Source of the DNA: Anthoceros angustus | Taxonomy: Eukaryota; Streptophyta; Anthocerotopsida; Anthocerotales; Anthocerotaceae | Assembly (NCBI GenBank): GCA_010909165.1 | Contig: MU008182.1 | Location: 744,001 to 808,000 of the forward strand | Direction: 5' to 3' | Length of the DNA stretch: 64,000 nt | Shown here: positions 12,495 through 24,251 of the stretch, in pieces | Position numbering within the stretch: the stretch's first letter is position 1 | Layout: every line of letters starts with the position of its first letter | Notes under the pieces: model-generated | The model's database searches: none | Told to the model about the DNA's origin: nothing | The model's input: the letters and a program-made list of their open reading frames with translations, nothing else | Position numbers and translations under genes: made by a program

Positions 12495-13271
12495 ATGATG
12501 CTGCGCACCAGCACTGGTACGGCCACGTCCTTGGCCGCCTGCATTGGAGGCTCGTCTCTGAATGCTAAGAACGGAGTAGTTCCAGCTCCATCTGCTGCTC
12601 GGCCCGGCAAGTCCCGGCCACCGTCCAGGGGTGTTTCCGCTGCTCTCACCTCAAATAACAGTGCCTTGACAGGGGTTGTTTTTGAGCCATTTGCGGAGGT
12701 GAAGAGCCAGCTGGAGCAGGTGCCTGATACATCTTCTGTGTCCTTCGCACGCCAGCGTTTCAGTCCCGCCTGCGAAGCGGCGCTGAATGAACAGATCAAT
12801 GTGGAGTACAATGTGTCCTACATCTACCATGCCTTGTTCGCCTACTTTGACAGGGACAACGTGGGCTTGCCTGGCTTAGCTAAGTACTTCAAGGATGGCA
12901 GTGATGAGGAGCGGACGCATGCGGAACTTCTGATGCAGTACCAGAACAAGCGAGGAGGGAAGGTGAAGTTGCAGTCCATCCTTATGCCGGTGATGGAGTT
13001 CGATCATATTGAGAAGGGGGATGCTTTGTACGCTATGGAATTATCCCTGTCACTGGAGAAGCTCACCAATGACAAGCTGCTCAACCTTCACAAGGTTGCT
13101 GTGGAGAGTGATGATCCACAGATGACCGACTTTATTGAGGGCACGTTCTTGGGCGAGCAGGTAGAGGCCATCAAGAAGGTATCAGAGTACGTCGCTCAAC
13201 TTCGCAGAGTTGGCAAGGGCCACGGGGTCTACCACTTCGACCGTGCTCTTCAAGGTGCTGGCCCGGCTTGA
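12495..13271 (+). CDS. FER: Plastid ferritin (phytoferritin), intronless coding region
   Basis: Ferritin forms a 24-subunit shell that oxidises Fe(II) and stores it as ferric mineral, in plants mainly in plastids. The 258-residue product has a Ser/Ala/Arg-rich transit peptide (about residues 1-55). Next comes the plant extension peptide ([17 protein letters not shown]) and then the four-helix core. Ferroxidase residues are present in NEQINVEYN and [11 protein letters not shown], with later Glu and Gln in LSLEKL and GEQVEAI. Length and motif order match plant ferritins. The start ATG at 12495 is followed by a second ATG. The whole CDS is one exon, whereas angiosperm ferritin genes normally have about seven introns in the coding region. 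A probable leader intron ends 13 bp before the ATG. Retroposition or lineage-specific intron loss would explain this. Confidence 0.95.
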   Translation: MMLRTSTGTATSLAACIGGSSLNAKNGVVPAPSAARPGKSRPPSRGVSAALTSNNSALTGVVFEPFAEVKSQLEQVPDTSSVSFARQRFSPACEAALNEQINVEYNVSYIYHALFAYFDRDNVGLPGLAKYFKDGSDEERTHAELLMQYQNKRGGKVKLQSILMPVMEFDHIEKGDALYAMELSLSLEKLTNDKLLNLHKVAVESDDPQMTDFIEGTFLGEQVEAIKKVSEYVAQLRRVGKGHGVYHFDRALQGAGPA

Positions 13272-14204
13272 CTTCCAGGCGCAGGTTTCCGTCACGACGC
13301 CTGGCGGTATGTTCTGCAAGTTGCCTACATATGTAGCTAGCTATCTACATGTCGGAGCCCGGAGTGGAGGCGGGGAATCTTGAGCTAGGAAATGTCTTCC
13401 TCCCAGCATCCTTTGACTCGTGTCCAGACAGTACCCGAAAGGGCCGAAGGCACAATGATCCTTGCCTGTTTCTTAGAGTGTTGCCTGGAAGCCAGGCACG
13501 ACAAACCAAAGCTGGTTAGGAATGTCTGAGAAATGAGGTAGATAGGAAACCAGCAGAATGCGGTCTTATCACAGATGAGTGAGTTATCGATCGTCTGAAG
13601 ATAACTTTTAATAATGTGCAAGAATCCTGAAAAGCTTTTTCTATGTACCACTTTGGAGCCGGCATGTATCCTGAAAAGTATTCTCGTTGTAACATTGAGC
13701 AGAGTGCATGCGTGTAGCTGCCCTAGAACCGAATATTGTTACAGTTAGAAAGTCTTGACTGGTTAGACCACAAGCTTTGAATGGATTTCGATCTGACAAG
13801 ATCTGACTACTTGGTTGCATGTAGAGGATTCGAGAGTGTAGCTTGTCTGCCCAGACGCAAAGTAGGGCTCCAACATCTGAAGCAGAGGTGCAACACCTTT
13901 CCTCAACTCCGTGTACAAGTTCGCGCCAGGAAACACATCCTCCTGCATATGTAAACAAACAAAGTAAAATCAAAAGCCCGAGCTGAGTGCTGGTGTAGTG
14001 TCACTCTTCAGAAACGTACTGAGCAGTGAGCACTGTCAGCGAGCAGTCGCAAAAACAATACTCCACTCCTTCACATTGAAAGCGTGACCATGTCCGTGCC
14101 AACACCTGACAGCTCAGCTGTGTGTAACAATTCTCAAAACGCAAAGACAGCTGACCATGTGTCGACAAATTGATCCTATGACGCACTTGAGGACGGAATC
14201 GGAG
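13272..14204. other. Ferritin 3' flank; nothing else recognised
   Basis: No coding family, RNA gene or repeat could be supported here. Short open frames on the minus strand near 13641-13973 have no family features. Confidence 0.3.
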
Positions 14205-14525
14205 ATGAGATGCCTCAAGAGCTGAAGTTCAGTCTGTTCAGAGAACTCGACCGACAAAGCTCATACACGACGTTGATGGAGAGGCCTCAAGAGCTGAACT
14301 TCAGTCTGTCCAGAGCAGCTCCTACAAGACGATAAGAGGCCTCAAGAGCTTGAGTTCAATCTGTTCAGAGAACTCCAGCAGAGCTCCTACAAGACGATGA
14401 GAGGCCTAAAGAGCTTGAGTTCAATTTGTTCAGAGAACTCCAGCAGAGCTCCTACAAGACGATGAGAGGCCTCAAGAGCTTGAGTTCAATCTGTTCAGAG
14501 AACTCCAGCAGAGCTCCTACAAGAC
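14205..14525. repeat. 65-bp tandem repeat, about five copies
   Basis: Three near-perfect 65-bp units lie at 14331-14395, 14396-14460 and 14461-14525, each starting GA(T/T)(A/G)AGAGGCCT and ending CTCCTACAAGAC. Two degenerate units precede them from about 14205. Each unit contains the inverted pair GAGTTC...GAACTC separated by 12 nt, flanked by GAGCT arms, so a single-stranded copy could fold into a small hairpin. No reading frame runs through the array. Confidence 0.85.
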
Positions 14526-16665
14526 GTTGAGAGTCCTCGTGCATGCACATACTGTTGTTCACATCTACCGCTGGCAGCGGAAAATGAAGCTTTTCAGCAC
14601 GGAGGATGCGCCTCGTGCTGGCAGGCCAGAAGCGCATCATGCATGGAGACCCGCCAATGCTGACACCACTATGCAGCGCAGCACGCTGGCTCAACTTCAG
14701 GAATTTGCTGAAGCATCCAATTGCAGAGTACTCCTCTTCCGAGTGGCATGTCTTGTGTAACAGCCGCGGTGACGATCAACAGATGCATCCACAAAAAGGC
14801 AGGGGCTTCATCCTCTCCCACAGAGGCTTCTAAACTCAATTAAGCTGCATCATGGTTTTGGAAGCCTTTGAGGGAGAGGAAAAAGAAACTGCCTTGAGCA
14901 CCTCCAGCAGCTGCCAGCTCGCGTGTACATCTCTTCTGGTAGTGCTTCAAACGAAAACACAGAACAAGCAGCATAAGGAGCCTGGTTGCTACGAGAAGTA
15001 GAGTGAGAAGGCAACCAATTTTTGAACGAGGTGGATCCAACACGCGAGCAACAGGAAAGGGCAGGAGAAGAGGGGAGCGGAGGTGTGTACTTGGGAGCGG
15101 CAGGGGAGGGCGGGATTTATAGCGCGTGAAGGGCGGGGATTGGGTGCGAAACAAATGGGCACGAGCATGCGCTGCGGCCGCTTGGCGGTACAAGCGGTCA
15201 CATGACACGCCGGTGGGGGCCGCCAGCCTGTTAATATTCTGCACAGCTCTCTTCCGGTGCTGCATGATCAGATTCTCACGGTTGTCTCATTACAGCGGAG
15301 ATACAAATGTTCGCGAGGCGTGGAGACAAGAACAACCCACCAAAATCCGCAAATACCTTCCCGCTTCACACCCCCTTAAATCTGTCCTCCAAGAGCCAAG
15401 GCCAACCTGCCCGGGGCTTCGGCATCCACATTCCAGACAAACAACAAGCCACCAAAACTCTTTTCCTTTCAACCTTCCAGCCCATTCTAATCCCAACATC
15501 ACTTCCACCTCCTCTTACTTAGCTCACCTCTAACACGTGAGTCGCGCTCCTAGGTACATATCTTACCAACTCTTATGTAATCTATTTCACGAGCACATTA
15601 CGCTCAATAAACTCTTTTTATTATGATATGAATATTATACGTTAATATATATATTAATTTGAATCATAAAAAACCTATCTTAACCATTGGGCTGGATGAA
15701 AATCATGATAACACGTGCACTTAATTAAACACCATCCTACCGAGATTCTAATATGCGCATACAAACAAAGCTGAATATTCGGAATATCTTGTACAATCCT
15801 TCATCATACTATTAGAATAATCTACATGTTAGGATATTAAAATAATAATTATATTATTAAGTAACATATGTATATAAGTTGTGCTTGCCAAGACACACAA
15901 GAGGGTGATGACGAGGCACAACACATTTCATGCTTTTTACTCCCAGGCTCATGTCGTAAAGAAAGAAGATTTAAGAAAGGGTTTGAACAGCTTTACCTTT
16001 TGGTACGGGGTACACCTGTACTAAAACTCGCCTTAACTCTGCTCTGACAGCAATATCCGTCCGTTGAGGATGCTGAGCCGTGGGATAGCCACGAGGTAGA
16101 GCATCGAACGGGGTTGCCAAGCGCACGGCATATGCAAAGGCGTGGCAGAAGTCGAGCGGGACAAACGACTCCTGTAACACTGACTGTTCACGGAAATCTG
16201 GTCCGAGGGACACGAGACAAACAAACGGAATGGCCCTTGCAGAGGGCCAGGCATGTCATGAGCCATGCAACGTGGGGGGCTGTCAGTACCAGGCTACAAT
16301 CCGCTATTCCTACTGTATGCATTGGCGTCTCTTCTTCAGAGGCTGAAAGGCCGAAAGGAAGACGACAGGTAGAGACAGATCCGCAAGATAGCCATTCCGT
16401 CTGCGAGAGACACTGGCGCACATTGGAGCTTGTGCAACCACAATATACAGCACACTTGTAGTAGTATCTGCAACGGCTCTGTTGTCGTTCCTCTTCTCTG
16501 TTTCAGAATGACCAGAATCTCGCCTGAAGCGTCGCGGCCAGTGGGAGGTGATGGTCATGCAGAAACAGATAGCAAATTTCACTCTCGCTGTAAATCAAAA
16601 AGAACATCAAGTGGGTGCCAAGACACCCGCCGTATCTAACAACGTCTACGACTGCTGCCTTGACT
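14526..16665. other. Intergenic with a GC-rich block and an AT-rich island
   Basis: No confident gene. 15040-15250 is GC-rich and includes a minus-strand TATA motif. Downstream of it a short frame could encode about 44 residues ending at 14840, with no recognised family. 15600-15870 is strongly AT-rich, with TA and ATTA runs. The remainder up to the eIF2B epsilon stop shows no features I can support. Confidence 0.3.
15115..15121 (-). promoter_or_regulatory. TATA box, minus strand
   Basis: On the minus strand the sequence reads CGCGCTATAAATCCCGCCC, a clean TATA box in a GC-rich setting. A pyrimidine-rich stretch follows, as in plant 5' leaders. The transcript it would drive is unknown: it could be a small peptide gene, a non-coding RNA, or a chance match. 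Confidence 0.35.
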
Positions 16666-19600
16666 CTAGTCGTCGCCGTCATCTTCCTCTGCCTCCTGAA
16701 GCCACTGCATGTTCACCAATTGCATCCACATCAACGGCGGGCCTATCCATACACCATGGTAATACTGAGAGGGCACGTGTTTTGATCCAGACGCAAACCT
16801 TAATGAATGGCTGACATTGGTTCAAGAAAACCCGATCAGATTCGTCTGCATCCGTTTTCTCCTCCGCCCATGTTATGATAGACGTTTCTGATATCAGATC
16901 TTTATCATAAAGGACTCGCAAAATCTGGAACAAGCTGCCATGGATCAGACTTCAAGGTCACGATTCCTAATCGAATGAGCATTACTGAAATCACGGCTAC
17001 TTACGTCTGAAAACAGGTTTGCGAACTCTTTACTGGACTCGAGGCATACTTCCTCGAACACTAGGAGTACTTCCACCTGCACATCGAAACAAACAAGCAA
17101 CCCTTAGACCCCAGTACGGGCCTTCCAAGTTTGCAGAGTTGTGCAGCAAAACAGAGAGATACCTCCTCCTCCTCCGCTTTTACATAGTTCTTGAGCAACG
17201 GTCCCCATCGAGTAAGCACCTTATAAGTGCTATTAAGCAGCTCTTCTGTTGAAAGGTGTAACCATGTGTGTTAACGCAAGAAAAAACTTCCGCGTCTACT
17301 AACTTCTTGAACAAGCTCAAAGCATTCTACCTCAGACAACTATGTCTAGAAAGAATCAACCGACAACATACTTGCCGACTGATGAGGAGCCTCCAAAGCC
17401 AAGTTCAAGAGAGCTTTGAATAACGCTCCAGCACAGTCGCTAAAAGTCCGGTTGTACGCAAGCCTGATTGCACCAAACGTTCAAACTGTGACTCCTGCCA
17501 TTGATAAAAGTAACAACTCCTCCTGCAGTCCATGCAACAAGCTTCCAGACACATATGAACAGATGAACATTGTGACAGCTGTCTTACTTCAAAGAGTTCA
17601 CTTCAATAACCACGTGTTCCTGTCTAACACCCTCTACCATGACGGCCCTCCTAAACGTTTCCTCCACCTGTTTTTGACACACAGTTCCATTAAACGACTC
17701 CAATACACTCGATAAGCTGTCAATTTACTAAACTGACCCTACTCAGAAGAAAGAGGCAATAAAGCAATGATCTCTTGGCAACAACCCTGAAATAGTTCAC
17801 AATATCTCCTTCAGCCTAAACACAACCCTAAACACCAGAATCCCGTGACTCACTCACTCACCTCCTTGTCAAAATCATCCTCAGCCTCCTGGTCCTCATC
17901 ATCAACTTCGCTGTCTACTTCATTGTCCGCTTGCTGACGAATGACAGTGCCATCATCTTGAACGGCAGCCTCGATTAACAGCTGTTCGTCCTTCAGTAGA
18001 ATTTCACGGACCCTTCCACGCGGGATAGGAGCCACTGAATGTCTCCACTCCTCTTCCTGGCCACCTCCTTTAATAGACCACCTATAACCAGCACCCGTGA
18101 CACCTACCTGAAAGGCACCCGCATGTTTAGATGACAAAAATTTGGACCACACTTTTCTGAGAAACTCTAGATACGAGCTGACTCACCTCTTCAATGTCCC
18201 ACTCACAGTGCTTGCCACTTTGACCTGATGCAGATCCAGCTACTGTCTGCTGCTCTGCATAATGTAACAACAATTTTTAAGAACGTAGGTGCAGGTGCCT
18301 TGCACTTGCCTATGTCCAATTGGGTGGCTCCAATAGCACCAATAGTACTATAGCCCCTCACCAACAGCACTATAGTGAACTGTCTAAGTACCTGCCAGGT
18401 GAGTGTCTTGTGGACTACCAATCGCTGAATCAACATACTCAAGTTCCTCATCACTGCTGTCTTCTTCAGTGGGCTGAGGAAGAAGTGATATTTTTGAATA
18501 CTCCGGAACTACAAAATTGGGCCCGATGACCGCCTGCAGCGATTACATCTCACTGAATAAACAGGCAAGACCTCAGAAAGTGAGGGCAAAATCCTGAGTT
18601 CCAGTCTGGAACAAGCTGGTACTTACATTGAAGGAGAGCACAACGCCTGGCTCTAAAACTGCCTGTGTCTTTACGATAGCACCGTCACATACCACTGCCT
18701 GGTACAGCTTAGCATTATCATGAACGGTAACATTATCCCATACATGGCTGCCCTCAATTATAACATTCCTTCCAATTGTACAACCCCTTCCGACTACAGA
18801 TTTCCGGATAACCGTGTTTTCCCCAACAGTGGTTCCCTCACCCACAACCGTACTTTCCCCAATAACAGCAGTCCGAGCCAGCACCACTCCTGCAAGAAAT
18901 CACTGAAACCAGCGTGACGTGCTAACCAGTACATCATGGAAAATTCAAGCACATTGAGAAACACAGACAACCAAAGTCCAAATGAACGCTGCAATCATAA
19001 AACCGCTCACAGCACAAGCACACCAGTTTGAGGCCTGTGCTGACATACCATCTGCCTTGTACACATTGCACCGATCAACCGTGACCCTTGCATCATTCTT
19101 ATGCTTGAGAAGCTGGCTATCTGGCACCAGTGGGTACGCCCACCTATGGATGATATCTTGAGCGACCACATCATATGCACGGAGGTTGTCAATTCGTGCT
19201 GCATATTCTCCAGAAATCTCATAGGTGAATATTTTGTTTCCCATCACCTGTGTATGCCAGTCAACAAAGAAACAACAATAATCAAATTCCACAGAGCTTC
19301 TAGGAGTGTCAACAACAATCTCAACATGGCTGAATCCTTCAGTTCTCTACGCATGTAAAGTACAAAACTTCACCAAATACCTCGTCGCCAAGAACACCCC
19401 GCACAAAATCCCGCCGAAGCTGCTGATAGTCAAAATTGTCTGTGAACAAGTATAGGACCTCAGGTGAGCAGATGTCGATGTGACAGTCCTGAAATCACAC
19501 AGAGCAATGCAACATGTCACCACACTGTTCTCATCTGATCACGGAATTTGCAAATGGACAGGCGACAAACAACTCTTGACCACCCTACTTCTCACTGAAT

Positions 19601-21651
19601 AAACAGGCAAGACCTCAGAAAGTGAGGGCAAAATCCTGAGTTCCAGTCTGGAACAAGCTGGTACTTACATTGAAGGAGAGCACAACGCCTGGCTCTAAAA
19701 CTGCCTGTGTCTTTACGATAGCACCGTCACATACCACTGCCTGGTACAGCTTAGCATTATCATGAACGGTAACATTATCCCATACATGGCTGCCCTCAAT
19801 TATAACATTCCTTCCAATTGTACAACCCTTCCGACTACAGATTTCCGGATAACCGTGTTTCCCCAACAGTGGTTCCTCACCCACAACCGTATTTTCCCCA
19901 ATAACAGCAGTCCGAGCCAGCACCACTCCTGCAAGAAATCACTGAAACCAGCGTGACGTGCTAACCAGTACATCATGGAAAATTCAAGCACATTGAGAAA
20001 CACAGACAACCAAAGTCCAAATGAACGCTGCAATCATAAAACCGCTCACAGCACAAGCACACCAGTTTGAGGCCTGTGCTGACATACCATCTGCCTTGTA
20101 CACATTGCACCGATCAACCGTGACCCTTGCATCATTCTTATGCTTGAGAAGCTGGCTATCTGGCACCAGTGGGTACGCCCACCTATGGATGATATCTTGA
20201 GCGACCACATCATATGCACGGAGGTTGTCAATTCGTGCTGCATATTCTCCAGAAATCTCATAGGTGAATATTTTGTTTCCCATCACCTGTGTATGCCAGT
20301 CAACAAAGAAACAACAATAATCAAATTCCACAGAGCTTCTAGGAGTGTCAACAACAATCTCAACATGGCTGAATCCTTCAGTTCTCTACGCATGTAAAGT
20401 ACAAAACTTCACCAAATACCTCGTCGCCAAGAACACCCCGCACAAAATCCCGCCGAAGCTGCTGATAGTCAAAATTGTCTGTGAACAAGTATAGGACCTC
20501 AGGTGAGCAGATGTCGATGTGACAGTCCTGAAATCACACAGAGCAATGCAACATGTCACCACACTGTTCTCATCTGATCACGGAATTTGCAAATGGACAG
20601 GCGACAAACAACTCTTGACCACCCTACTTCTCACTCTAGCAACAGCACAAGTGCGTATAAACCAGCCCACACATTAACACAAACCTGCAGATCAATGCAT
20701 AGCTGTACAGCCGGATTTTCAGAGAAAAGAGACCAATCTAGGGCAATGTCAGGCTTTGTTGCATCTACACTAGTGGAATCCTTTCCCGCATCATAATAGA
20801 GGAGCTGTTTCGTGTTCGGATTGATGGCCAACACCAGCTCATTGTTACCGAGCCGACTTTGGTGTGTCAAGGGATTCGGCTTTGACCTCTTGACAACCAA
20901 GGTCATCACCGCCAGCTTGTCCTGCTTTCGTCTCTCTTGGTGTTGCTCCACTACTTCCTTGAGAGACATATTGCTGACGGTGTCGCCGCTTACAAGGACA
21001 AAATCACCACGAACCTAGGGAAACAGAAAAACACATTATTGTCTTGAAACAAACCCGACGCTGCGATGATGACAACAATGAGAATTGGGTATCTGCAAGC
21101 CTGGGATGTAAACGACTCATTTAACGGAACGTACGACGCCTTGTTGTTCGATAAGTCTCAATGCATCACCGGCACTGACACAATCGTGAGACTCTATGAC
21201 AGTCACGTTGAAATTGGGTTGTGACTTCCAGTTGTAGCGCTCCAAATAGCTGATGACCTGATTAGCGTGGGAACAGCAGAACACAAAAACCTCTTTCACA
21301 CCCCCGGACGCCAGCCATTGCAGCGTGTACTCAATCATAGGAACGTTGACGAGCGGCAGCAACACCTTCACAACGGCATAGAAACCAACGACATTGAATT
21401 CAGTGAGCTGAAGAAAACCCTGACCCTTGCTGAGATCTCAAGCTCGGAAGTGCAACACGCATCCTGGCACCAATACAATCCAGAGTAGCATCCCTCCGAC
21501 GGAGGCATTTCAGCTGATCTACCTTGGGCCGCTCGAGTGTGATAGGGCGAAATTTTTGAGCAAAACTGTCAGCCAAGAGCACGGCCTGCAGCGGGGTGAT
21601 GGCTTCATCGTCGGCAACATCCGTGGCCTTCGAGGCCCGCTTGCTACCCAT
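16666..21651 (-). CDS. EIF2B5: Translation initiation factor eIF2B, epsilon subunit
   Basis: This is the catalytic GDP-GTP exchange subunit acting on eIF2 in the cytosol. Fifteen exons can be placed with GT-AG introns of ~80-190 bp: 21651-21523, 21365-21135, 21014-20685, 20527-20420, 20286-20088, then (intact copy) 18889-18627, 18533-18392, 18254-18187, 18107-17862, 17667-17588, 17463-17372, 17245-17163, 17076-17005, 16924-16799, 16704-16666. Counting one copy of each exon gives 2,208 nt, or 735 residues, close to the ~730 of Arabidopsis. The order is a nucleotidyltransferase-like domain ([19 protein letters not shown]), left-handed beta-helix hexapeptide repeats ([20 protein letters not shown]), an acidic linker, and a C-terminal W2/HEAT domain ending [12 protein letters not shown]. 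Exons 4-6 occur twice (19381-19488, 19049-19247 and 18627-18889 versus 20420-20527, 20088-20286 and 19669-19928). The 20-kb copy of exon 6 has three single-base deletions. Confidence 0.93.
18555..20635 (-). repeat. Tandem duplication of eIF2B epsilon exons 4-6 (1042 + 1039 bp)
   Basis: Unit 1 is 18555-19596 and unit 2 is 19597-20635. TCTCACT occurs just before unit 1 (18548-18554), at the junction and at the end of unit 2, so the breakpoint has 7 nt of microhomology. The units differ by three homopolymer shortenings in exon 6 (CCCC to CCC, TTTT to TTT, CCC to CC) and one C/T change. The shifts garble about 20 residues and then return to frame. The extra exons total 567 nt, a multiple of three. 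Confidence 0.92.
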
Positions 21652-22026
21652 ACCAACCTGAATTGCAGCTCAGAAAGAATGCAGCACAGCGCTAAGAGGA
21701 CAAGGACACAGAAATCCGCAGCATGGAGACGCACAAATGCTGGACACAAATAAGCGTAGCAGCAGAGACCCAACTGGCACACGGTGAGGAATTCGCTTCT
21801 TGAGGCTGTCCCGTAACAGGGATGCCAGGAAAACCTCAAACCTGTTTAGAGCAGTCAAATTTGCTTGGTAACTCCAGGTACATAAACCCTAAACCCTGAC
21901 AGTCGTTTCACCCTTTTTCGGGGTTCAGAGTCAATGTGAAGAGCTTGCAAGCCTTCCTATTTGCGCTCACGTTCCCTTCTTCCATGCCTTCATTCCCCTG
22001 ATACCTGGAGCAGCGCAGAGGAGACT
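21652..22026. promoter_or_regulatory. Bidirectional promoter of eIF2B epsilon and PYRD, with telo-boxes
   Basis: The two start codons face away from each other across 375 bp. A double telo-box (AAACCCTAAACCCTGA, 21884-21899) lies about 230 bp upstream of the eIF2B epsilon ATG. The telo-box AAACCCTAA is a known plant element in promoters of translation-machinery genes, which suits eIF2B. Whether PYRD shares it is inference. Confidence 0.55.
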
Positions 22027-23667
22027 ATGGCTGTGGCAATGACTGCAGCTGTGTCTTATGGGCCATTTCATCCTTTAGTTCCGAGCTTCCGGTGCAAGGA
22101 AGGTAGTGCACTGCTGGGCAGGAATCCTGGCAAGGACGTTCTCACTGCGCACTGGAGGTTCAGATCAGGGATGATGCGGTACAGGCAGCAGTTGAGTGTT
22201 GAGAGGAGTACGTTTGCAGTGACATGACAATTCACCTGTGCTGTGCTGTGCTGTGCTTTCCGGGATGTCCTTGAGACAGCAGGTGTGGGTCCAGCCACTG
22301 ACAAAGGTGTAATGCAGCATGGATCCAGGCGGGTGTGCTTCCTCACCAGTGCTGCGATGCGCAAGCGCACAGCCTCTTGTTGTGGTGGAGGATGCTAGGA
22401 ATTTGGACGAGTACTACATGAGGATGTGTGTGGAATTGGCCAAAAGCGCACTAGGCCATACTTCCCCCAACCCCTTGGTAGGATGCGTGATTGTGAAAGA
22501 CGGTGAAATCGTGGGCCGTGGATTTCATCCTCGAGCAGGGGAGCCTCACGCCGAGGTACCGTAGTAACTCCATGCCCTGCCCTGAATGATCCTGTTTTGC
22601 CAGAATTCAGGTGAAGCGTGTTGAGCGTGCGTATCAGGTGTTTGCCTTGCGGGAAGCTGGAAGCAAGGCCCACGGGGCTACGGCGTATGTGAGTCTGGAG
22701 CCTTGTAATCACGTAGGAAGAACGCCACCCTGCAGCCAGGCTTTAGTGAGAGCCAAAGTTAAGAAGGTGGTGGTAGGCATGGTGGATCCTAACCCGTTGG
22801 TGGCTGGCAAAGGTGTTCGAACCCTTGAAAAGGCAGGAATTGAAGTTGTGGTAGGGGTTGAGGAAGAACTATGTCGCGCTACCAACAGCGTTTTCCTTCA
22901 CAACATACTTACCGGCAAGCCCTTTGTGGCTCTCAGGTGAGAGACAGAGTCGCTGTCCGTTTGTGGAAAAGCGTAGGGTGTAGCCTGTTACAAGTTGACG
23001 TAAACTTTGGGCCATCAGGTACTCCTTGTCGTTAGATGGAGCTTTCTTGGGGAGCACTGCGATGCCTGGAGAGCCTGGAAGTTATTACAGCCAGTTACTC
23101 CAAGAGTATGACGCGGTGGTGGTAACAGATGCAGCTGTCTACGATAACCCCCTCTTGCTCTCGAGTGAGCCAGGGGCAAAGCAGCCACTTAGAGTGGTAC
23201 TCGCACGGTCGTTACAGCTTCCAGTAGACTCGCCAGTGTTTAACACTGCCTTGGGTCCTACTCTCGTCTTTACAGATGGCAATGCACTGGTGGCAGATGT
23301 GCAGAGCGCAAGCCAGAAGTTTGGTGAATCCATGGAGTCTCGACTCGTAGCCAAGGGTGTTCAGGTAGTGGCCATGGAGTCCTTGAATCTTGACGCAGTC
23401 CTAGACACTTTATACACAAGGGGTGTTTGTTCTGTGCTCCTGGATGCTCGCGGCCCCGACCAGTCAGGGCTGGAAAGCTTTCTAGGAATTCAGGCCTTTG
23501 CTGAAGAGGTTCCTCAGAAGTTGATTGTTGCTCTTTCACCGTGCCTAGCTGGGGAAAAAGCAGCCCGTCCTTCTTTTCCTGTCACACAGCAACTCTCAAG
23601 CTTGGGTAAGTTGACGACCAGAATATCGGAAGGGGTTGTCATCATCGAGGGATATTTTCCCCAATAA
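22027..23667 (+). CDS. PYRD: Riboflavin biosynthesis deaminase PYRD, plastidic
   Basis: PYRD deaminates 2,5-diamino-6-ribosylamino-pyrimidinone phosphate (EC 3.5.4.26) in plastid riboflavin synthesis. The exon model is 22027-22207, 22329-22555, 22638-22936 and 23019-23667; phases agree and give 451 residues. The first splice is the least certain. Exon 1 is a Ser/Arg-rich transit peptide; the start ATGGCT at 22027 has good context. The deaminase domain keeps its zinc ligands and catalytic Glu: PHAE across the exon 2/3 join, and [11 protein letters not shown] in exon 3. The C-terminal half aligns with the RibD reductase ([21 protein letters not shown]) but lacks the usual substrate-binding W(I)TG-type stretch, having PGSYYSQL there. 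This fits the plant split, in which PYRD keeps deaminase activity and a separate PYRR is the reductase. Confidence 0.88.
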
Positions 23668-23821
23668 CTGGTTAGCCCTTCTCTGAACAGACGGCTGTAT
23701 TGTGGAAATTCTCGCATATATTCCAGGCACATGCCAAAGGATGGTGAAAAGTTTAATCATTTGTAAACTTGAGGACTCGGAATCGAGTGAAAATATGTAA
23801 AATGGGCCCCGAATAATGTAC

Positions 23822-23827
23822 AATAAA
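23822..23827 (+). terminator. AATAAA poly(A) signal of PYRD
   Basis: AATAAA occurs about 155 bp past the TAA stop (23665-23667), a typical distance for a plant 3' UTR. Confidence 0.5.
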
Positions 23828-23941
23828 GGTACGTCTAGTCATAGATCTCGGCGCAAGGCATCTAAGCATACTTCTCTTCGAGGTTCTCTGCCAAATGAGG
23901 AGAACTGAATACAGTCATATGTGTGTGGGCAGCTAAATGGC

Positions 23942-24251
23942 TCAACTCAGGAGAACCGAAGGTGAAGGAGAAGTTCTCACACAATGGATTCTGTCCAAGC
24001 TTCTTGGCCTCCGATAGGAACTAAGCAACAAAGAAGAGCACACGACGCTGACAAAGCCATTGCTGATCCTGCAACCCACGGCGGAAGACAGAATCTTGTG
24101 AAGTGTACAAAGCACCAGATGCCAGAGGGATACCAACCACATTGTATCCCAATGACAACGTATAGTTCACCCTAATTTGCCTAAATGTCTTGCGCGACAA
24201 GTCAATTGCTGTAATAACGTCCTCCAAATTGTTTCGCATGAGGACGATATC
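23942..24251 (-). pseudogene. HMA5-like copper P1B-ATPase, C-terminal relic
   Basis: P1B-ATPases pump Cu(I). The fragment reads DIVLMRNNLEDVITAIDLSRKTF, then RVNYTLSLGYNVVGIPLASG, the conserved segment after the GDGxND hinge and the start of the last membrane helices. At the next conserved block the match is spread over two other frames: one carries LPPWVAGSAMALS and another SVVCSSLLLSSY. At least two frameshifts are therefore present. Nothing of the rest of the ATPase lies upstream. It sits between the 3' ends of PYRD and SIP1. Other relics of the same family lie at 53.6-54.9 kb and 62.6-64 kb. Confidence 0.7.

Noticed and set aside
14205-14525. CRISPR-like array
   Set aside because: The 65-bp units are contiguous without unique spacers, and this is a plant genome.
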